This document shows positions 50,001-61,456 of a DNA stretch of 64,000 nucleotides, one piece after another. The stretch covers positions 40,359,743 through 40,423,742 of the forward strand of contig CM063283.1 of NCBI GenBank assembly GCA_032173965.1, read 5' to 3'. The first letter of the stretch is position 1. Each line of letters opens with the position of its first letter. A program made the translations under genes and the position numbers. A model generated the notes under the pieces. That model made no database searches, was not told the DNA's origin, and worked only from the letters and a program-made list of their open reading frames with translations. The DNA comes from Sitta carolinensis (taxonomy: Eukaryota; Chordata; Aves; Passeriformes; Sittidae).

Positions 50001-53000
50001 GTTTTAGTTTGACAGAAGAATAAGCCTTTATAAACACACCTCTATTGCAAAACAGGCAGAATTTTGTGATTCAGCTAATCTTAAAAATTAACTTTTTCTG
50101 TGTTCCAGTTGACTAACTGGAAAATTAAAGGTGTTTAATTAAAAAAGATACTGAAATAAACAATATGAACACTATTTTACATTAATGCATCTTTATTTCT
50201 TGCTAGAAGTAAGTCTACGTTTTTTAACCAAGCAGTTCTATGAACACTGGAACTAATGATGTGTGATTTTATGGATTAACAATTAGCTGGTGATTAGCTT
50301 TGTGTCTGAGAAGGTGCAAATTACAATCAAGAGACAATTACTTGTTCTTATTAGGGTAATTTTAAAAGGTCTCTCTGTTGGTTCTTTGTTGTTCTGTGCT
50401 AACAGCATCTGAAGCTGTTCTAATGCTTCTGCTTATGCAGTCTTCTTTACCATACTCAGAGCATACTGGCAATATCTTTATTTGGTCTATCATTCAAGAA
50501 AATATGTAAAACAACAATTAAAATGCAGAATATAATTTTATGTGATTGTATGAAATTGATGGTAGTTTGGAAGTTAAATGCTATCTCCCTTTCTCACATG
50601 CAGAGCATAAACTTCAGCTAGAGGCCTTTATTTTCTTCTAGGACAAATGTATTGTCCATGGCCTCCTCTTACTTTAAACAGTCTTCACAGACTTTCATAT
50701 TTAGAGCATTTTATAGATTCTTTTTTAATAGAAAAAAAATTTTACATGTTAGCAATCACTCTTTATATTTCTCAAATTCTCTTTTGTGGGGTCTTGTTTA
50801 TCTAAAACGTTAGGAAGGCTAGTAACCAGAGAGGTGTTCAGCCATCTCCAGGAAAGCATAATCATGCAAAATGATAACTTTGGAAGAAAAATACCACCAC
50901 TTCAAGTGACCTTCCTTCCTCCTCCAGCTTCTCTTGCTGGGCACCACATCATATGCCATGGGACATCCCTTTGGCCAGTCGAGGTCAGCTGTCCTGGCCC
51001 TTTTCAGCCTCTTGTGTATCCCTGAGTCCTTGCTGGTGTGGCAGTGTGGGGAAGCAAGAAAAACCTTGCTACTCTGTAAGCACAGAAACAGCTAAAACAT
51101 TCCTATGTTTTTATCACTGTTTTGGTCATAGACCCAAAAGAACACCATAGGAACTACCTATGAATAAAATTAACTCTATCACAGCCAAAAAACCTAGAAG
51201 AATTCAAGCCTTTGTTAACATTATTGTAGTTTGAGACAAGATTTCTTATGGTGTGTTTTGTTTATGGATTTAGATTTTAAGTCTTTCTGTCAGTAAAACA
51301 TTTCTGTATTAAACTGAGATGCCTTTTATTTATTAGTCTGTTTACACCCATGTTGTGATGTGAGTATAAATCCAGCCACTTTAAGTGGTCTCTTCACTGT
51401 ATCTTATTTTACTTTTACCAAAATTTGAAGAAATAGCATGGAAAATACCTCTTTTTTTTCCTCTTTTGCTAGAATCTTCTCAGTAAGCTATTCCCCTGAA
51501 GTATCTGGGAGAACTTTATGTTATCTCTGCTCAGATGCTTGGGGGTTGATCTACTTTGTTCTGAATTCTATAAATAATGTCTCATATGTTGTCCAGAAAG
51601 ACCAAACTCGGCATATATTTTTAATGTATGTTAATGTATATTTCTGGATTTCTTTGTTTCTTTGACTTTACTGGAGAGTAGGCTTTTTTTGTGAAAACAA
51701 ATGCTAAGTTGTATTGTTATTTTTCTATATGGAAGATTACAACAGTTTCAAATGTGCCAGAATTTTGTGTAAGTTGGAACTTTGATGGGGATCTACCCAG
51801 ACCTTCTCTTGTCAGTTAATATCATGATGATGGCATAAGCTATTTTTGTTGTAGTATATACATAATCTAAATAAATTTCCAAGTGTTTAGATATGACTTT
51901 ATGAACATTAAGCTATGTTCCATAATAACTTTTCTATTTGGAGATATCAACATTCTTTCTTTACACAAACTGGGGATTCTGCATTTCTTGTCTCTCCTTT
52001 TCCTTCATATAGATCATTTGCCTTTAAAAATTAAAAAATATGTTCCTTAAATTTATATGTATGTATGTAATTTGAATAAAATCTAATATTTCTATGATGC
52101 TGTGATTGGATAAAAAAATTGACCTTTTTTTGTGTAACATATTTGTAACATAGTCTATCTTTTTTTACAGTTCTTGCTTTCTGCATGAGGATTATGTTAA
52201 AAATGTGAATAATATATGCAATCTAATAGCAGCTTCCACGGTGAACAGTCATTGCCTCTAACTATGTTACCTTCAGAATGTGTTAGGCTCGATACAGTTG
52301 TCCTCCACAGTTGTACAGAGTTCCTTTTAATGAGATGTGACATGGACAAAAGTGCTGGTTGTTATTACTGTGCACACTTTTTGGTCTGAAACAGGTATGT
52401 CTCAGGCATGTTTCTGAGCATATTTTATTTTACATTTCAGCCTTAACAATACAAAAAATGTGAACTTTCTGGAAATAATGATCCTTTTATATGGAAAAAT
52501 GCTTTTAATCAGAGAAGAATAGTGCCTCCTCAAACTTCAGTTAAATCAAGTTCATAACATAGATTTTAATGTGGATTTGTTTGGTTTTTTTTTTCTGTGT
52601 TAAAGATTTTTCACTATAACTTTTTATTTACCAGTTGCAGAGGGGACAACAGTACTTTTCGAACTTTGAAAAGATCACTTTAATTCAATTCTTAGTATTA
52701 AAGACAAAAGAAATCTGTTCTAGAGAGATAATTTGTTTTAAAATATTGATAAAGAAAGAAACATATTCTTTATTCTTTCCTATACTTCCTACACATTTTC
52801 TTTTTTTTTTCAAAAGAGATTGTGCTAAATTAATTCCAGCATTTTTACTCTATTCATATGTGTCCATACATAAGCCCCATATATTGGGCTTCTTGCTGTC
52901 CATGTAGTCTAATAAAGTTGGTAAAAGGAGAAAGCTTTTTTTTTTTGGACACTGCAATAAGAGCTTCTAACAATGTAAAGATACGACATTCACGTTGCAG

Positions 53001-53699
53001 TAAAAAAAATGAATAATTCAAAATTATCTACTATACGAATGATTGGGATATCAATAAAGTTCTGATTACTCTTCTGTTAGAGTAGGAGAAATCTATATTT
53101 TTGGCAGACACTTTGTCAAGGGGGTAAATGTCTAAGATAAAAAGTAAAACCGAAAAAAACACTAAGTGATTTTGAGAGTAAATTTAGACAGAAGCCTATA
53201 TATTTACACTGCTCTATATGTAATTCCTGGGTCGAATTCTCCTTTGATTTCTCACAAATTCTAGAGGAATAATTATTACTGAAGATCATAATAATTTCTA
53301 ATGGTACATTCGAATATTTTCCTGAAGAATCAGGAGTGGTGTGACCAAGGATGTTCTGAGATAAAAATGATACCCTAAAGTGCACACAAGAGACAGAAGT
53401 ATAAGAAATTGTAGGCAATTTTCACGTGCATTAATCTAAGATGACATCTCCTATTACTGCTGTAGCTCTGCTGTTGGCTGATAAGAGGGTTGCTGTGACC
53501 TTATGAGCTGAAGTACACAAGTCAAAGTGGAGTTAGTATATTGAATATTTTTCAAGTAGCGATTACTAAAACTTATATACAGAGAAATCTTATTAGGGTT
53601 AGAGAATCTATCAACATCTTTGTAGTAAAAATGATCTTTGATGGTCAGTGATATTTCATTTCAGTGCTTTTGGGTACTTTACACCCTGCTCCAAGCTGT

Positions 53700-53831
53700 G
53701 GGAATTTTTTGTTGTATGTGGGTGGTGGGTTTTTTTAGGTTTTGTGTTTTGTTTGTTTTGTTTTGTTTTTGGTAGGTTGCTTTTATTTTGTTGTTGCTGC
53801 TGCTGGGTTCAGGTTTTGTTTGGTTTTTTTT
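53700..53831. repeat. T/G-rich low-complexity tract
   Basis: GTTTT-type units dominate, with a (TGC)n-like core (GTTGCTGCTGCTGGG). The open frame across it, rich in Phe, Leu and Cys, is a composition artefact. Confidence 0.85.
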
Positions 53832-54385
53832 AATCTGGAAGGTAATTTCCTATTATGAGCTTTGTGTCTCTGGTGTGAATATGAAATTACTTACCTTTTC
53901 CCCTTTAGAGTGTAATTGCCATAGATAAACATTAACAATGAGTTAGCCACCTATTTGAAATTCTTAATTTCAGAATTTCTCAGTTGATCCTCTCATGATT
54001 CTTTCTAGGGATGGTGCCTATTTCTGTCTTAGAAATGAGAGACACTGCTTTCAACCAGCTGAGAAACTAGTCCCTGGTATGTGAGGTTTTTTTCTTCATT
54101 TCCTTAAAATTATATATTTATCTATATCTATGTCTATATCTAGGTTATATCTATATTTATATCTGTTTGTAACCACTTATCTATGTCTGCACAGATGTAT
54201 GCATGAAAAGACACAAAGCAAAATTGTGTTTCTATGAAAATATAGGTTCTAAACATGAAATTATGTTTTTATGGCACTGTTATGTAAATATATTAAACCA
54301 ATCTCTGTATATTCATTACTTTCATTCCAATCATAATTATTCCAGAGTAAACCTAGATATTTTGTTACTTGATCATAGCCATTTT

Positions 54386-54437
54386 TAGTGAGAAAACTTA
54401 TGAGTGAGAAGACTTTCAGTGAGAAGACTTATCTGCA
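54386..54437. repeat. Three short tandem copies of AGTGAGAAGACTT
   Basis: AGTGAGAAAACTTATG, AGTGAGAAGACTTTC and AGTGAGAAGACTTATC follow one another directly, a local three-unit tandem duplication. Confidence 0.8.
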
Positions 54438-55291
54438 TGACTTGTTCCTCAAATGATGAACAAAAATATTTAAACGGTAATAGCTAAGCAGCTAGTATGC
54501 ACAGACCAGCAGTTTGTTGACTCAGAATTTACTTTATTGCTTTTGAGGCATCTTTTTCTTTCTACTGGTCAAGTTCCCTCTGAAACTGGGCCACAGTGTG
54601 CGACAATGCAGTTTGTTTTGACATGCCTGATCACCACTAGTGACTCTGGATGGACTAAATAGATACTTGAGGAATGAAAAGGGTATTGATACCACACAGA
54701 CTACAAACATGGGCTGGATGATGTGCTGCTTAGGTAGATAAATTTTTTGGACTTATCTGGCTATGCTAGAAGTGCAAATATAGCATGGAGGAATCTGTCT
54801 GTACAAGCTGTCCTTTGCCTTCAGACAAGGTGAACTAAGGAAGGAAAGTGCCTTAGTGATAGCAGTTCTTACAGAAGTCCCAGGTTCTCCTGGAGACAAG
54901 GACTGCAATGAATCCTTACAGAATTGCTTTTCACTCCTTGCAAAACTCTTGTATATTTGTTGTTCCTCTGGTACTTTTTTAAAAATTTGTAAATCTCTGT
55001 AAAAAATGTCTTTAAACTATTTCTCACCAGTCATTCATGGACAAATTGCATGTGCAGAGCTGAAATGCTGATGTCAGAAGAAAGGTTTTTAAAAGATACA
55101 TTTAAGCACATAAAACCTTTTTACTGTCACTTTTAAACCTTGAAAATAGTAATTGCACAGGAACAGCTGTCTAGAGAATCAGAAACAGATTCACCACCCA
55201 AAACTCCCAGGTTTTCATGAAACTGAAAGAAGCCTTTTTCAAGACAGATCATCTAGTTCTTACAATTATTTCACTGAAGGAATTTTCTATA

Positions 55292-55305
55292 CTCAATTAA
55301 TTGAG
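55292..55305. promoter_or_regulatory. 14-bp perfect palindrome with homeodomain-type cores
   Basis: CTCAATTAATTGAG is its own reverse complement and holds two overlapping TAATTG/CAATTA cores, the form bound by many homeodomain dimers. The palindrome is seen directly; regulatory function is only a possibility. Confidence 0.35.
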
Positions 55306-55772
55306 GTAGCATACTAGTAATTTTAGAAACTGAATCACCTTTTAATGTGTGGGAAAAATTAGCTGATGCTTTGAAACAGGATCTAGTATCTGGGGATGGC
55401 ATTGGACCTGAGAGCATTGTGGAAATCCTCTGCTAAGACAGCATACACCTGCCTGAAAAAACATGAAAAATTAGTAGGGAAAAGAAAAATTTTATGTTTA
55501 GGCTTGCATGAATCTGGACATAATGACACCACCAACATAGGAGAGGCACAGGAGATATTAAAATAACTTGCAGGTTTTAAATGGATTCTATTCCCTTCTG
55601 CTTCATTTATATCTCACAGTTTCCTGAAGTTCGTCAGATCATTCTACAACATTTCTGTTATCTCCCTAAATTAGTTCTCAAGTAAGAGACTCAAGGATGT
55701 GATCTTTAAGGAAAAGCATTCAATGAATAATTTAAAAACTCCAACTTCTTGGAATGCTTCATTTTCTTTCAG

Positions 55773-55828
55773 GGTCATGTCAAGAGGAAGGCCCCACCCG
55801 CCCCTGAATTGAGAGTTGATCCTAAAAA
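55773..55828 (+). CDS. Candidate internal coding exon, 56 nt
   Basis: The segment is preceded by a good acceptor (TTCATTTTCTTTCAG) and followed directly by GTAAGT, the ideal donor. Only one of three frames is open. It reads GHVKRKAPPAPELRVDPK with two bases left over, so phase is 0 in and 2 out. The other frames hit TGA within the exon. GC rises sharply over these bases (GAGGAAGGCCCCACCCGCCCCTG in an AT-rich setting), as expected for coding sequence. The peptide is basic and proline-rich, like a linker or cytoplasmic-tail segment. I do not recognise the protein. No partner exon can be confirmed, so the host gene, start and stop are unknown. A chance pseudoexon cannot be excluded. Confidence 0.4.
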
Positions 55829-57577
55829 GTAAGTCAAGCTGTAAAAAACATCCTGGAATAGAAAATCATTTCAGCCTCTTCCCCTTCAAATAAATTAAAA
55901 AGGATTTTGTCTGCAGCTGAAAATGTCATTATCATCAAAGTCTTATTCTGACACAGCAGAACAAGATCAATTTCTCAGAGACACTGCAGTAGGCTGGTTG
56001 CTGTATGTGATCTTCTTTCCCCCACAGCTGCAAGCAACCCTTGACAAATTCACTTTTCTTGCCTGTGAGGGAGGGGGAATGCTATTGCATAACAATAATT
56101 AAATATATTGCTAAAATAGACCCTCAAAAAATTAAAAGGAACCCTTCTCTAATAATCACTGAGAATGAGGAAAAGAACCTAACTCCCAAAGACATAAGGA
56201 ACAGAATAAAAGCAGACAAGAGTAAGAGAGGAGAAAGGAGAGCAACATAATTTCTTCACAAATACGAGAGTATGTCTGAGTGCATGCACAGAAATTTAGA
56301 TTTCTATTTGGAGAGTTGGGGGGTGAAATGAAAAAAAACAAACACTACTTTTTTAATATCTCAATACTTTCAAATATTTCATCAGCTTTAAACTATTTGT
56401 CTCATATTCTGGACACTAACTTTTTTGCAAGGAATCCGAAAGATTTCTGAAAGGAATTATTTTCACCAAATCATTGTGCTTTATTGCATTCCATGAAAAG
56501 TTTTCATGTGAAACACAGTTTTTAACATAAAAACTATGTTTCACATTGTAGTCTGCATTATTTGTACATTTAAACTTGGATTTCAGAAAGAACTAAGTAC
56601 TTTAGTCACCACATCCTACTGAAAAATTCAAGGTTTAAATTCTCAATATGTCCAGAGAAGAAGTGACCATTCTGCCTAAAGTCATGTCTGATAGATGAAA
56701 ATATAAGGTGGGAAGTTTATTTGGGAATGTTTGTATTTCAAAAGCTGAGGCTGGGAATATTTCTGGAAGTAGCTCAGAGATAGAAAAGCAGTTCCCTAGA
56801 ACCTGTGTAATTCTGTGGCGACACAGGGCATGTCTCTGGTTTCCTGAAGACCTGAATACATCAGTCTCAGCAGTCCTTCTTGTTTAGCTTTCTCTGACAA
56901 TAACAGCACAAGCCATAATGAGTCATGCAGTACAATGTTTAACATCCTTGGTCTAATGATCTGCGAATATAAATCTCTTTTTTTGGCAAACCCTATGTCA
57001 ATTAGGAGCCAATTAAGTCAACTGGTAGACTATGGGATGCTGTAATTAAGTGTTCATCGTTGAAAGCTGGCAAATTGCCCAAAACTTGATCTTATTCTTC
57101 AGATTTTACATAGATGCAGTTGCAGAAAGCTTTGTTGATACTAAATATAGAAATCTGAGGTGATGAGCCAGGATTATATAGTATGTACTTATTTTTAAAG
57201 AGAACTTTTATTTTTCCCTGTCAAAGTTGTCTACGGTAAATAAATACAGTGTGGCATTGTAGCATTACCTTTTCTTTTTTTTTTTTTTTTTTATTGTAAG
57301 CATATGCAGTACTCATAATTCACTAGCTAGTGTTGTATGATGTTAATCTATTCTCTGGCATGATTTTTCCAAGGTGGAATTCATTAGCAAACCAAATATT
57401 TTGAAGTGGTTCATTGGTTTATTAAGATACAATGAATTGGCAATCAGTGAACTACATGATCAGGATCTATATCGGCAATTGATCAGCTAAACCAAATATT
57501 AATAAAAACTGAAACATTCCTGTGCACATTTTTATGAATAGTTCAAAACTGTTACTATTTTCTCCCACCAACACACA
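55829..57577. other. AT-rich unique sequence
   Basis: No further coding segment is recognised downstream of the exon candidate. A near-perfect hairpin (56,506-56,546) and a T run near 57,275-57,292 are present. Confidence 0.5.
56506..56546. repeat. 18-bp inverted repeat with 5-nt loop
   Basis: Arms 56,506-56,523 and 56,529-56,546 pair at 17 of 18 positions around the loop AACAT. The arms read ATGTGAAACACAGTTTTT and AAAAACTATGTTTCACAT. Confidence 0.85.
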
Positions 57578-57583
57578 TACACC

Positions 57584-58281
57584 TGACACGGTGCTGGAGT
57601 AAATTTCCCAGCTATCCCTTCCTGTTCCGTGCCAAGTTCAGCCGCTCTCTGTCCATGCTGGGTTAGGGTAGCGGTTCAGCAAGGGCTGCTTAAAGTCCCC
57701 AGCAGCAAGGCTGCTCTCTACAGCACCCGCTGGAAACGGCCTTGAGCATTGGAGCAAGAATCAGGGAGGGCTCTCCAGTTTGGTTCCACAAGCGTTTATT
57801 GCCCCAGGAGGGTCAGGGCCCCAAGAGCCCTGGGCAGGGCTGTGCAGGGGATTTTACACAGGGGCGCTCTCAGGGGCAGCGACCAATGAGGCAGGGAGGA
57901 GGGAGGAGCACAGGGCAGGATTGACAGAACATTCCACCAATGAGGGAGCACACGGGAGGGACATGGGTCACGTGGGCCAATGGGGCTGTCGAGGATTAGG
58001 GGATTTCCAAAGGGGAGGAACCATCAGCGATTGGCCCAAGGAGGGATTGACAAGGAAGGTGCTGGAACAAGGGGCAGGGATACAGTGACAGACAGGGAAA
58101 GGGGCAGGAATGAAGGGCAGGGAATACCATAGAAGGCAAACTCAGGGGTGGATACAATACAGGGACAAACCAACTGGGGAAGGACATAGGGATACATAGG
58201 AACATACCAAATAACAATGAAACTGTCAATAACGAAATATACAAGGAACAGGAAATCAAAATAAACACACCACAACACACA
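57584..58281 (-). mobile_element. Probable solo LTR of an ERVK-like element, about 700 bp
   Basis: This GC-rich block has an AATAAA polyadenylation signal on the minus strand (plus-strand TTTATT at 57,795). It has repeated CCAAT-type motifs (GACCAATGAGG, CACCAATGAGG, GGCCAATGGGG) and a TATA-like TGTAAAATCC on the minus strand. Its right part (GGGGAAGGACATAGGGATACATAGGA) matches the corresponding end of the LTR at 60.83-61.46 kb, so the two belong to related families. The proposed ends are TGACACGG and ACACACA, flanked by TACACC (57,578) and TCCACC (58,282), a 6-bp duplication with one mismatch. The CA-rich flank makes that boundary less certain. No internal retroviral sequence adjoins it. Confidence 0.6.
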
Positions 58282-60829
58282 TCCACCCACACCCACAGGC
58301 ACACCCCATTTACGCGCATATCCCCTTTCTCAAAGGCCTTGTACATTACCAACAAACTCCTTCCCTGGGAATGCAAGGTATGCACACAACTTCTGGTGAA
58401 GAGATGAGTGTTTGAGCTTTGTCTGCACCTGTACTGCTCCTAAGACCTGCCAGTGCAGGTGCTGCACATCAAGTGTCGCATGAGGCAATGCACACACCTG
58501 AGGTACTGGTCCCTGGTGCTGCACCCTGAAGTGCCACCCAACATGATTGAATGCAGTAGCTCAAGGCAGCCTTTGGGGTGGCTGCTGTGCCCAGACAGGC
58601 TGCAGTTGTGATGTCTTTAGTGTAAAACAAGGTCTGACTGCTGCAGCTTCCACTGCAAGGTTTCTCCCTTGTCGTCTGTTGAGTATATTCATGTTTGCAT
58701 TAGACTTCTCTTCCAGCTGTTTGTTTCAAAGGTCTCTTTGTCTCTCATTGGTTATTGTTTAATCCCAGTAAGGGCTGGCTTCCTCTTTAGCATGACCAGT
58801 TTGGGGTAAACATTCTCTCATAAATTCAATTCACATATGCTCAGTTTATACTCACTTAAGTGGTGCTGTCCAGGCTGTTTGCTAAGCTTAAGATTTGACA
58901 GAATTAAGGGGGAACTTGACCTTATGAGTGATACATACTGGAGATTTCATCATGATTCACTTGACATTTTTTTTAATTGTCTGGAGTTTCTTCTACAAAT
59001 GTAGATTTTTGGAGAAGTGTTAATAGATTTTAAAAAATAGGCAAAAAATGCTTGCACAAAAAATGGTGAGTCATTCATATGCCTCAGAATAATTAAAGAG
59101 AATTTTGTTATTCAGAGAAAAAGTGTTGATTCTAAGAATAGAAATACTTAGAAACAGATTGGTCATGTTTTCAGAAAAGTAATTTCATTATTTGGCAGGG
59201 TACATAATTTACCCCACTTACAAATTCTTATGCGTTGACTGTAATTTCTTATATCCAATCTGTTTTAAATTATTAAGATAATATTACAGTCTTGGTAGTG
59301 ACAGTAACACTTTATTATCTCTTGGGCTTTTGACTGTTTGATATTGTAATGTGTAATTAAGTCTGAAGAATGCATATTTGTTTAATGACATTTATAGCTG
59401 CTAAATCAAATTTCCATGTAATTTTCTCACTGATAAAACCTACTTAGCAAAGACTTTTAAAAAAAATTTCACTAATTCTTTAATAAGATTGTATCTGAAT
59501 GATTGTTTTTGTTATTTATTAAAAATCAGAGTGATTATTAACAATCAAGGGTGTTCTGTCTTTTCTTCCGATCTGAAACTGCATTAGTCTCCATATTCTT
59601 TTACTCTCAGCAGAATTATTAACTCAAACACTGTGTTAACATAGCTTCAAGTTTACAGCTAGACAGCTGTAAACAGACATCCTGCCTGGTCAGAGTAACT
59701 AAGGGAGAACTTCTTTGCATCAGACTGGAAAACAAGGAAATGAGAAGAAACCAGTCTTGGATCAGCAGTGACTCTGAACATGTTACTATTACTGAAACTG
59801 GAAGACCACAATTTTTCATTACTTTATAGTATTTTTACATTTGTATCAAGTTGTTTTTTTTTTTTTTTTTTTAAATATTGTTTCATGCTTGATTACAATA
59901 AAGTGATTATGTAATGTCATGTTGAGAGAGTTGACATTTTAAAATATTTTTTTCTGAGAGAGTAAACGTAGAGCAGAAATGTTATTTGTAGTGCACAAAA
60001 CCAGATTTTGTGACCTTCCAGTGTTGAAAGAGCATTCGCTGTTGACAAATGCACAAGCAACAGCCTGATTAATTTTCAACTGATGCATGAGTTATTTTTC
60101 TTGAAACTACATTGAAAAGAAACAGGATGCTGGGTGTATCATGGCTTCAGTGGTATATGCTAGAAATGTCAGAACTGAGAAAAGACTGTAATACATAAAT
60201 AACTGGAATAAACAACCTATTATTTTCTGAGAAGCTTATAACTATGGAGTGTATGTCTATTGACACTGCAATTATTTCAATAAATATTTATATATTGAAA
60301 GTATTTATATCTCCTGTTAAGTTTAACATTAATAAACTGTTGCAGGTCAGTTTCATATTTCTACATTAGGATTTTTGTACCATATATATATGCATATATA
60401 TATTTATCTATACACACACACACATGAAAATATGTGCTTTTATTTCAAAAATTTAGAAATGTGGTGGAAGGTGAATATATTTACAGTAAATTTCTCTGTG
60501 TTCCAGTCTGATTCTTGATTTCATGGTTCTACTGTGATGCAGAGACATGATGCAGTCTCCAGGTACTATATTGACTTACTCTTAAAACAGTGACATTCTT
60601 TTTAGCTCTAGAGAACTCACAAATCTATGTATTGATAACATATAAGGGATGATGCAGAATAAAGTGAAGTTTTAGTAAATAAGGGATAGTTTGTGGTTTT
60701 CATCAAAAAACCACAAGACATTTTGACTGCTGAATGCAATTCATTACCTGAAAATTCATTTTAAAAATAAATTATTAATGATACTATGACACCTGTTAAA
60801 CTATTATTTTCAGATTTTTATACAAAGGT
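58282..60829. other. Mixed unique sequence; first 480 bp GC-richer
   Basis: The part at 58,340-58,760 is clearly richer in G and C than the rest, with phrases such as TGCAGGTGCTGCACATC and GGCTGCAGTTGTGATG. It may be a further retroelement remnant, but I cannot assign it. From 58,760 onward it is AT-rich with no recognised feature except a T run at 59,854-59,872 and an (AT)n/(AC)n patch at 60,381-60,424. Confidence 0.4.
60381..60424. repeat. Compound (AT)n/(AC)n microsatellite
   Basis: TATATATATGCATATATATAT is followed by a short (AC)6 run. Confidence 0.9.
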
Positions 60830-61456
60830 TGTTAGGTTGGTGGTGCTGATTTCTGCCCCTCGGCGGGCGCCAATCTGTCACGTCTTTTCTGCTCCGGCTC
60901 GCCCTGGCACCGCAGCAGCGCGGGCACGCTCAGTAGCGAGATGAACTTTGTCGAACCCGCGGGTCTCGGCTTGTCTGCAGGCGAGCGAGCGGCGATGGCA
61001 GGACAGAAAGAGGGAGACTCCGCTTGGGTTTAAACCATTGGTTTTATTCGTCCCGCAATGGGGACCCCAGGCACGGGGGGCAACCCAGGCGAAACCTCCC
61101 TGCGTCCCTGAGTACAGCAGCTGATAAAGGGGGAGGAACTCGGGGTAGGGTCTGACTTGGGACCAATTAGGGACAGGCGGGGGACGGCTCTCTAACTGAG
61201 TGACATGTAGGGGAACAAACAAGGATACAGTGGGGGGAAAAGCGGGAATTTCGTCCAATTACTCCGTGATCCTGTCAGAACTTTCTAGGCTGAAGGTCTC
61301 AGAGTGACAGGCAGGGTCTGGGGGTTACATAACTCAAGATTGACAGGTAACAGTAACCGGGGGGATGATTCAAATAGGGGAAGAACATAGGGGGTACATA
61401 GAATGAACCATATAACAATATAAAAATTCCAAAAACTTAAAAATCACACTGCTACA
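60830..61456 (-). mobile_element. ERVK-like LTR insertion, CpG-rich, with retained primer-site-like sequence
   Basis: This GC- and CpG-rich block (notably 60,855-61,100) sits in AT-rich DNA. On the minus strand it has AATAAA (plus-strand TTTATT at 61,043). Its U3-side end (plus strand GGGGAAGAACATAGGGGGTACATAGAA) matches the LTR at 57.58 kb. The whole insertion may be bounded by an imperfect 6-bp duplication, AAAGGT (60,824-60,829) and AATGGT (61,457-61,462). The LTR proper probably ends at a CA whose plus-strand complement is the TG at 60,876-60,877. Just beyond it, on the minus strand, lies TGGCGCC..., resembling a tRNA-Lys primer-binding site (60,855-60,872). No gag, pol or env sequence follows; unique AT-rich DNA begins about 25 bp further on. 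Confidence 0.7.
60855..60872 (-). other. Primer-binding-site-like sequence (tRNA-Lys type)
   Basis: On the minus strand the 18 bases start TGGCGCCC and end GGGGC, three bases after a CA that can serve as the LTR end. I count 15 of 18 matches to the tRNA-Lys1,2 type site as I remember it. The sequence and spacing are seen directly; the assignment rests on recall of the canonical site. Confidence 0.5.

Larger units (their letters stand above)
43831..55772. other. AT-rich unique sequence
   Basis: No gene or interspersed repeat is confidently recognised over nearly 12 kb. It contains an (ATT)n patch near 43,998-44,023, inverted repeats listed separately, a block dense in homeodomain-type motifs at about 50,170-50,440, a T/G-rich low-complexity patch at about 53,700-53,830 and a decayed TATCTA-type array at about 54,112-54,180. 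Confidence 0.45.
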
